Of a stretch of 41,669 nt of DNA, positions 39,240 to 41,669 are shown piece after piece. The DNA is from an uncultured Lachnoanaerobaculum sp. (lineage in GTDB: Bacteria; Bacillota; Clostridia; Lachnospirales; Lachnospiraceae): contig CAMQCZ010000016.1 in the NCBI GenBank assembly GCA_946999385.1, positions 1-41,669 on the forward strand, given 5' to 3'. Within the stretch, counting starts at the first letter, position 1. Each line of letters begins with the position of its first letter. The position numbers and the translations under genes were made by a program. Under the pieces are notes generated by a model that ran no database searches, had not been told where the DNA came from, and was given only the letters and a program-made list of their open reading frames with translations.

Positions 39240-39920
39240 CTATTTACAAACCTTAACTGTTTCTTTTAGTGTTATAAGTGCCTTCTTAGCTCCCGGAACA
39301 GCACCCTTAACTAAGATAATATTATTTTCAATATCAACTCTTACAATTTCAAGATTTTGAGTTGTAACTCTTTTTGCTCCCATATGTCCCGGCATCTTTT
39401 TACCTTTGAATACATGGCTTGGATCTGATGAAGAACCATTTGAACCATGATGTCTATGGAATTTAGAACCATGAGACATAGGTCCTCTTGTACTTCCAAA
39501 TCTCTTTATAGCACCTTGAAAACCTTTACCCTTTGAGATAGCAGTGGCATCCACCATATCTCCTGCAGCAAATATATCTGCTTTAATCTCATCTTTAACA
39601 GAATAATCAGCAACATTATCAAACTTAAATTCTCTTACAAATCTACCTGACTCGTAAATTTCTCTTTGACCGTTGCCCTTTTTAATTACCTTTTTTTCTA
39701 TTCCGGCTTTTTCCAAATGTCCTGCCTTGGCCTTGTTTACAAGTTTTGTACGTATCTTACCATAAACTACCTGTACGCTGTTGTATCCGTCATTTTCCAA
39801 GGTCTTTACCTGTGTAACAACACAAGGTCCTGCCAATAAAACAGTTACAGGAACCAATACACCGGACTCATTAAAAATTTGTGTCATGCCAACTTTTCTG
39901 GCAAGTATTGCTTTATTCAT
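39240..39920 (-). CDS. rplC: 50S ribosomal protein L3
   Basis: L3 reaches the peptidyl transferase centre. It has 226 residues, some 15 more than E. coli L3, the surplus lying in the first beta-barrel (around KAGIEKKVIKKGNGQREIYESG). Conserved parts are ARKVGMTQIF, KGKGFQGAIKRFG, RGPMSHGSKFHRHHGS (the loop that carries the methylated Gln in E. coli is in this region) and KKMPGHMGAKRVT. It follows rpsJ after 56 bp. Confidence 0.98.
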   Translation of the reverse strand: MNKAILARKVGMTQIFNESGVLVPVTVLLAGPCVVTQVKTLENDGYNSVQVVYGKIRTKLVNKAKAGHLEKAGIEKKVIKKGNGQREIYESGRFVREFKFDNVADYSVKDEIKADIFAAGDMVDATAISKGKGFQGAIKRFGSTRGPMSHGSKFHRHHGSNGSSSDPSHVFKGKKMPGHMGAKRVTTQNLEIVRVDIENNIILVKGAVPGAKKALITLKETVKVCK

Positions 39921-39976
39921 ATTTTACCTCCTGAATTAATCTACAGCGGAGCACTAATGCTCATACTAGAGCAGGA

Positions 39977-40294
39977 TTATCTACTCTTCATTTTTATGCT
40001 GATGTGAACACCTGCCGGCATTTCTAAACGTGATAATGAATCTACCACTTTTTGGCTTGGTGAAACAACATCAATAAGTCTTTTATGTGTTCTTTGTTCA
40101 AATTGCTCACGAGAATCCTTATACTTATGAACAGCTCTTAAAATAGTAACCACTTCTTTTTTTGTAGGTAGTGGAACAGGGCCTGAAACAGTTGCACCTG
40201 CCTTTTTTGCTGTACTAACTAATTTTTCAGCACAGCTGTCAACTAATTGATGGTCATAAGCTTTTAATATTAATCTCATTACTTGATTTGCCAT
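39977..40294 (-). CDS. rpsJ: 30S ribosomal protein S10
   Basis: S10 (NusE) is both a ribosomal protein and a transcription antitermination factor. It has 105 residues from the ATG at 40292-40294, which has AGGAGGCGAC upstream: MANQVMRLILKAYDHQLVDSCAEKLVSTAKKAGATVSGPVPLPTKKEVVTILRAVHKYKDSREQFEQRTHKRLIDV in outline (VSGPVPLPTKK is the family loop). The frame stays open 53 codons further upstream, but that part is the structured leader and has no ribosome site. It is first in the S10 operon. Confidence 0.98.
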   Translation of the reverse strand: MANQVMRLILKAYDHQLVDSCAEKLVSTAKKAGATVSGPVPLPTKKEVVTILRAVHKYKDSREQFEQRTHKRLIDVVSPSQKVVDSLSRLEMPAGVHISIKMKSR

Positions 40295-40511
40295 AAAAAA
40301 AGTCGCCTCCTTTTCGCACTTTTGATATAAGTACGACAAGCGGTGACTGTACACTACTCCGTGTGTGTCATAATCATTAAATATACATAATACACACTCT
40401 TTTCTATTGTACAGTGACTTGTCGCCAGTTTCGTAACATGACTTTCGCTCCACGGAATCTCCTACTTAGTATAGTAGCAACCTCTCGCTTCTTAGCTATC
40501 AATGCCACAGC
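40295..40511 (-). promoter_or_regulatory. Long structured 5' leader of the S10 operon (candidate r-protein autoregulatory RNA)
   Basis: From the predicted transcription start (about 40511) to the rpsJ ATG there are about 217 nt with no credible gene. The main feature is a long hairpin: CGACAAG (40334-40340) with CTTGTCG (40418-40424), ACTGTACA (40346-40353) with TGTACAGT (40408-40415), and GTGTGT (40361-40366) with ACACAC (40392-40397), capped by an AT-rich loop. It ends about 24 nt before the rpsJ Shine-Dalgarno sequence (GTCGCCTCC on the plus strand, 40302-40310). In E. coli, L4 controls this operon through a leader of similar length; this leader is not recognisably the same structure. Confidence 0.7.
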
Positions 40512-40517
40512 CTTTGT

Positions 40518-40546
40518 ATATTATCACAATTCATTTTATTATTCAA
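40518..40546 (-). promoter_or_regulatory. S10 operon promoter
   Basis: Minus strand: -35 TTGAAT (40541-40546), 17-base spacer, extended -10 TGATAATAT (TAATAT at 40518-40523). It is the only strong promoter ahead of rpsJ. The remaining bases 40547-40619 are AT-rich with only a weak AAGG/CCTT stem after the YczE-like gene. Confidence 0.75.
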
Positions 40547-40619
40547 GATATTTTTTAATTCAGAATTGTACAAAATTAAAAACATTAAAAAATTTTATAT
40601 CCAAGGAAAAGGCCTTATT

Positions 40620-41234
40620 TTATTCATATCCACAAAGCCTTTGAGATACCTTGATATTAAAAAAATGTACTACAGGTCCAATTCCTAATGCACAGACAAG
40701 GCTTCCGATACCTATAAGACCTGACTTTGAGCCTGCCAATAAAAAAGCAACCAAAACACAGCTTGCATCACTTATAATCCTAACCCAAAAATATCTCCAC
40801 TTTGTTTTATTTGCATATATAATAGCCAAGCTGTCATAAGGACTTATCCCAAGATTTGCAGTTTGATATAAAGAAGCTCCAAATCCTAAAATAACAACTC
40901 CCGAAAGCATAAAAATAACTCTCTTAATAAGTGAATGTGGTAAGCCTATAGAAATTTCTATAATATAAGAAAATAAATCTACATATACTCCGACAAGACC
41001 CCAGTTCATTATAGTGCCTATTCCTACCAGCCTCCTGTCAAGAAATATTTCAAATAAAAATATAATAAGACTGATTAACCAATATATAATAGCAAAATTC
41101 AATTTAAATATAGTTCCAAACGCCATAACAAAGCTCGTATATGGGTCGGTGCCCAAATCTGAAGTTGCAAACAAAGCTACTCCCATTCCTATAAATGTTA
41201 TTCCTATAAATGTTACAAAAAATCTTCTTAACAT
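40620..41234 (-). CDS. YczE-family (YyaS/YitT-like) membrane protein
   Basis: A 204-residue membrane protein with about five helices. The family signature occurs twice, as in other members: IGMGVALFATSDLGTDPYTSF and LGFGASLYQTANLGISPYDSL. The substrate is unknown; B. subtilis YczE is near the surfactin locus but no transport activity is established to my knowledge. The second ATG (41232-41234) was chosen because AAGGG is 6 bases before it; the first, two codons earlier, abuts that site. It lies 11 bp after the LysR-type regulator and is likely co-transcribed with it. Confidence 0.85.
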   Translation of the reverse strand: MLRRFFVTFIGITFIGMGVALFATSDLGTDPYTSFVMAFGTIFKLNFAIIYWLISLIIFLFEIFLDRRLVGIGTIMNWGLVGVYVDLFSYIIEISIGLPHSLIKRVIFMLSGVVILGFGASLYQTANLGISPYDSLAIIYANKTKWRYFWVRIISDASCVLVAFLLAGSKSGLIGIGSLVCALGIGPVVHFFNIKVSQRLCGYE

Positions 41235-41245
41235 ATCCATCCCTT

Positions 41246-41669
41246 TTATTCCGTTTTTAATCCGTTACTAATATGTTTGATCAACAAATCTAAAAAATGC
41301 TTAGTATGCATGCCTATAGTTTCATTTTTTCTCAATATATATCCTAATTCTATGCTTTCGTCAATATTTAATTTTTTAGATATGATATTTTCTCCATTCA
41401 GCTCTTTGCTGATTATACCTGTACTTATAGTATATCCGTCAAGTCCGATAAGAAGATTAAACAAAGTAGCTCTATCACTTACTCTAATCATTTTATCCCT
41501 TATCTGTGTACTCAATATTTCTTCCGAAAAATAAAATGAATTATAATCGCCCTGCTCAAAAGACAAATATGGATATTCGCTCAAATCCTCCAAGGATATA
41601 AGACTTTTACCCGCAAGCGGATGATCCTTATTTATAAATATATGTGCTTTTGCTTCAAATAATGGATAA
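41246..41669 (-). CDS. LysR-type transcriptional regulator, effector-binding part (partial, 5' end outside window)
   Basis: The frame is open to the right edge of the window. The visible C-terminal 140 residues are the effector-binding domain of a LysR-type regulator: AHIFINKDHPLAGKSLISLEDL, YPYLSFEQGD, then RVSDRATLFNLLIGLDGYTISTGI and a C-terminal helix near the stop. The N-terminal helix-turn-helix lies outside. An internal TTG at 41591-41593 is not the start, since the conserved domain continues upstream. LysR-type regulators often stand next to YczE-family genes; here the regulator is upstream and in the same direction. Confidence 0.85.
   Translation of the reverse strand, partial: YPLFEAKAHIFINKDHPLAGKSLISLEDLSEYPYLSFEQGDYNSFYFSEEILSTQIRDKMIRVSDRATLFNLLIGLDGYTISTGIISKELNGENIISKKLNIDESIELGYILRKNETIGMHTKHFLDLLIKHISNGLKTE

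Noticed and set aside
40295..40453. In-frame upstream extension of rpsJ by 53 residues
   Set aside because: The S10 family starts at MANQVM, which has a strong ribosome site. The upstream part is composed of hairpin sequence and has no Shine-Dalgarno site.
40603..40616. Terminator after the YczE-like gene (AAGG/CCTT stem)
   Set aside because: The stem is only 4 bp and the U run is displaced; not supportable, though some terminator is expected before the S10 promoter.
1..41669. Mobile elements, CRISPR arrays, prophage, tRNA or rRNA genes
   Set aside because: I saw no transposase, integrase, direct-repeat array, phage gene, or cloverleaf in the gaps. The only long repeats are hairpins next to genes.

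Overview
This is a strongly AT-rich window from a low-GC Gram-positive anaerobe, most likely a member of the Lachnospiraceae/Lachnospirales (Clostridia). The evidence is the form of S4 (begins MAVNRVPVLKRC and lacks the usual N-terminal zinc knuckle), a long L17 with a roughly 60-residue internal insertion, a KOW protein between map and infA, an FchA-FolD pair and a bacterial GlnRS. The genus cannot be named from the sequence alone. Every gene except argG lies on the minus strand, so the text follows the minus strand from high to low coordinates.

41669-40620: the 3' part of a LysR-type regulator and a YczE-type membrane protein. 40619-24046: the S10-spc-alpha ribosomal superoperon, from rpsJ to rplQ. 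It starts at a good promoter (40518-40546) with a leader of about 217 nt that folds into a long hairpin. It also carries secY, adk, map, a KOW protein and infA, has a second strong promoter before rpmJ (27497-27525), contains structured intergenic stretches, and ends at a clean terminator (24046-24074).

23893-12978: ireB, ruvX, DUF1292, RNase J, a catalytic-domain-less MltG-like protein, trmR, trhP, a YdcF-like protein, an M16C peptidase, era and recO. They are tightly packed, often with TAATG stop/start overlaps, and end at a terminator after recO. trmR and trhP together make the wobble-uridine modification mo5U on tRNA. RNase J, RuvX and Era act on RNA processing and ribosome assembly, and IreB is a kinase-regulated phosphoprotein.

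12943-4119: short transcription units. They hold a lipoprotein with glyQS, a cysteine hydrolase, a DUF819 membrane protein behind a consensus promoter, glnS, a MocR/PdxR-type regulator with a MORN-like membrane-anchored protein, and a small acidic membrane protein. 4050-2604: argG on the plus strand, divergent from fchA-folD-comEA-like-response regulator (2603-1).

The window is mostly conserved housekeeping DNA. I found no CRISPR array, prophage, insertion sequence, tRNA or rRNA gene, and no clear new multi-gene system. The items most worth a second look are the rpsJ leader RNA, the 190-nt structured gap before rpsK, a MocR regulator whose PLP lysine is arginine, a RecO without its zinc finger, and an MltG-like protein without its catalytic domain.
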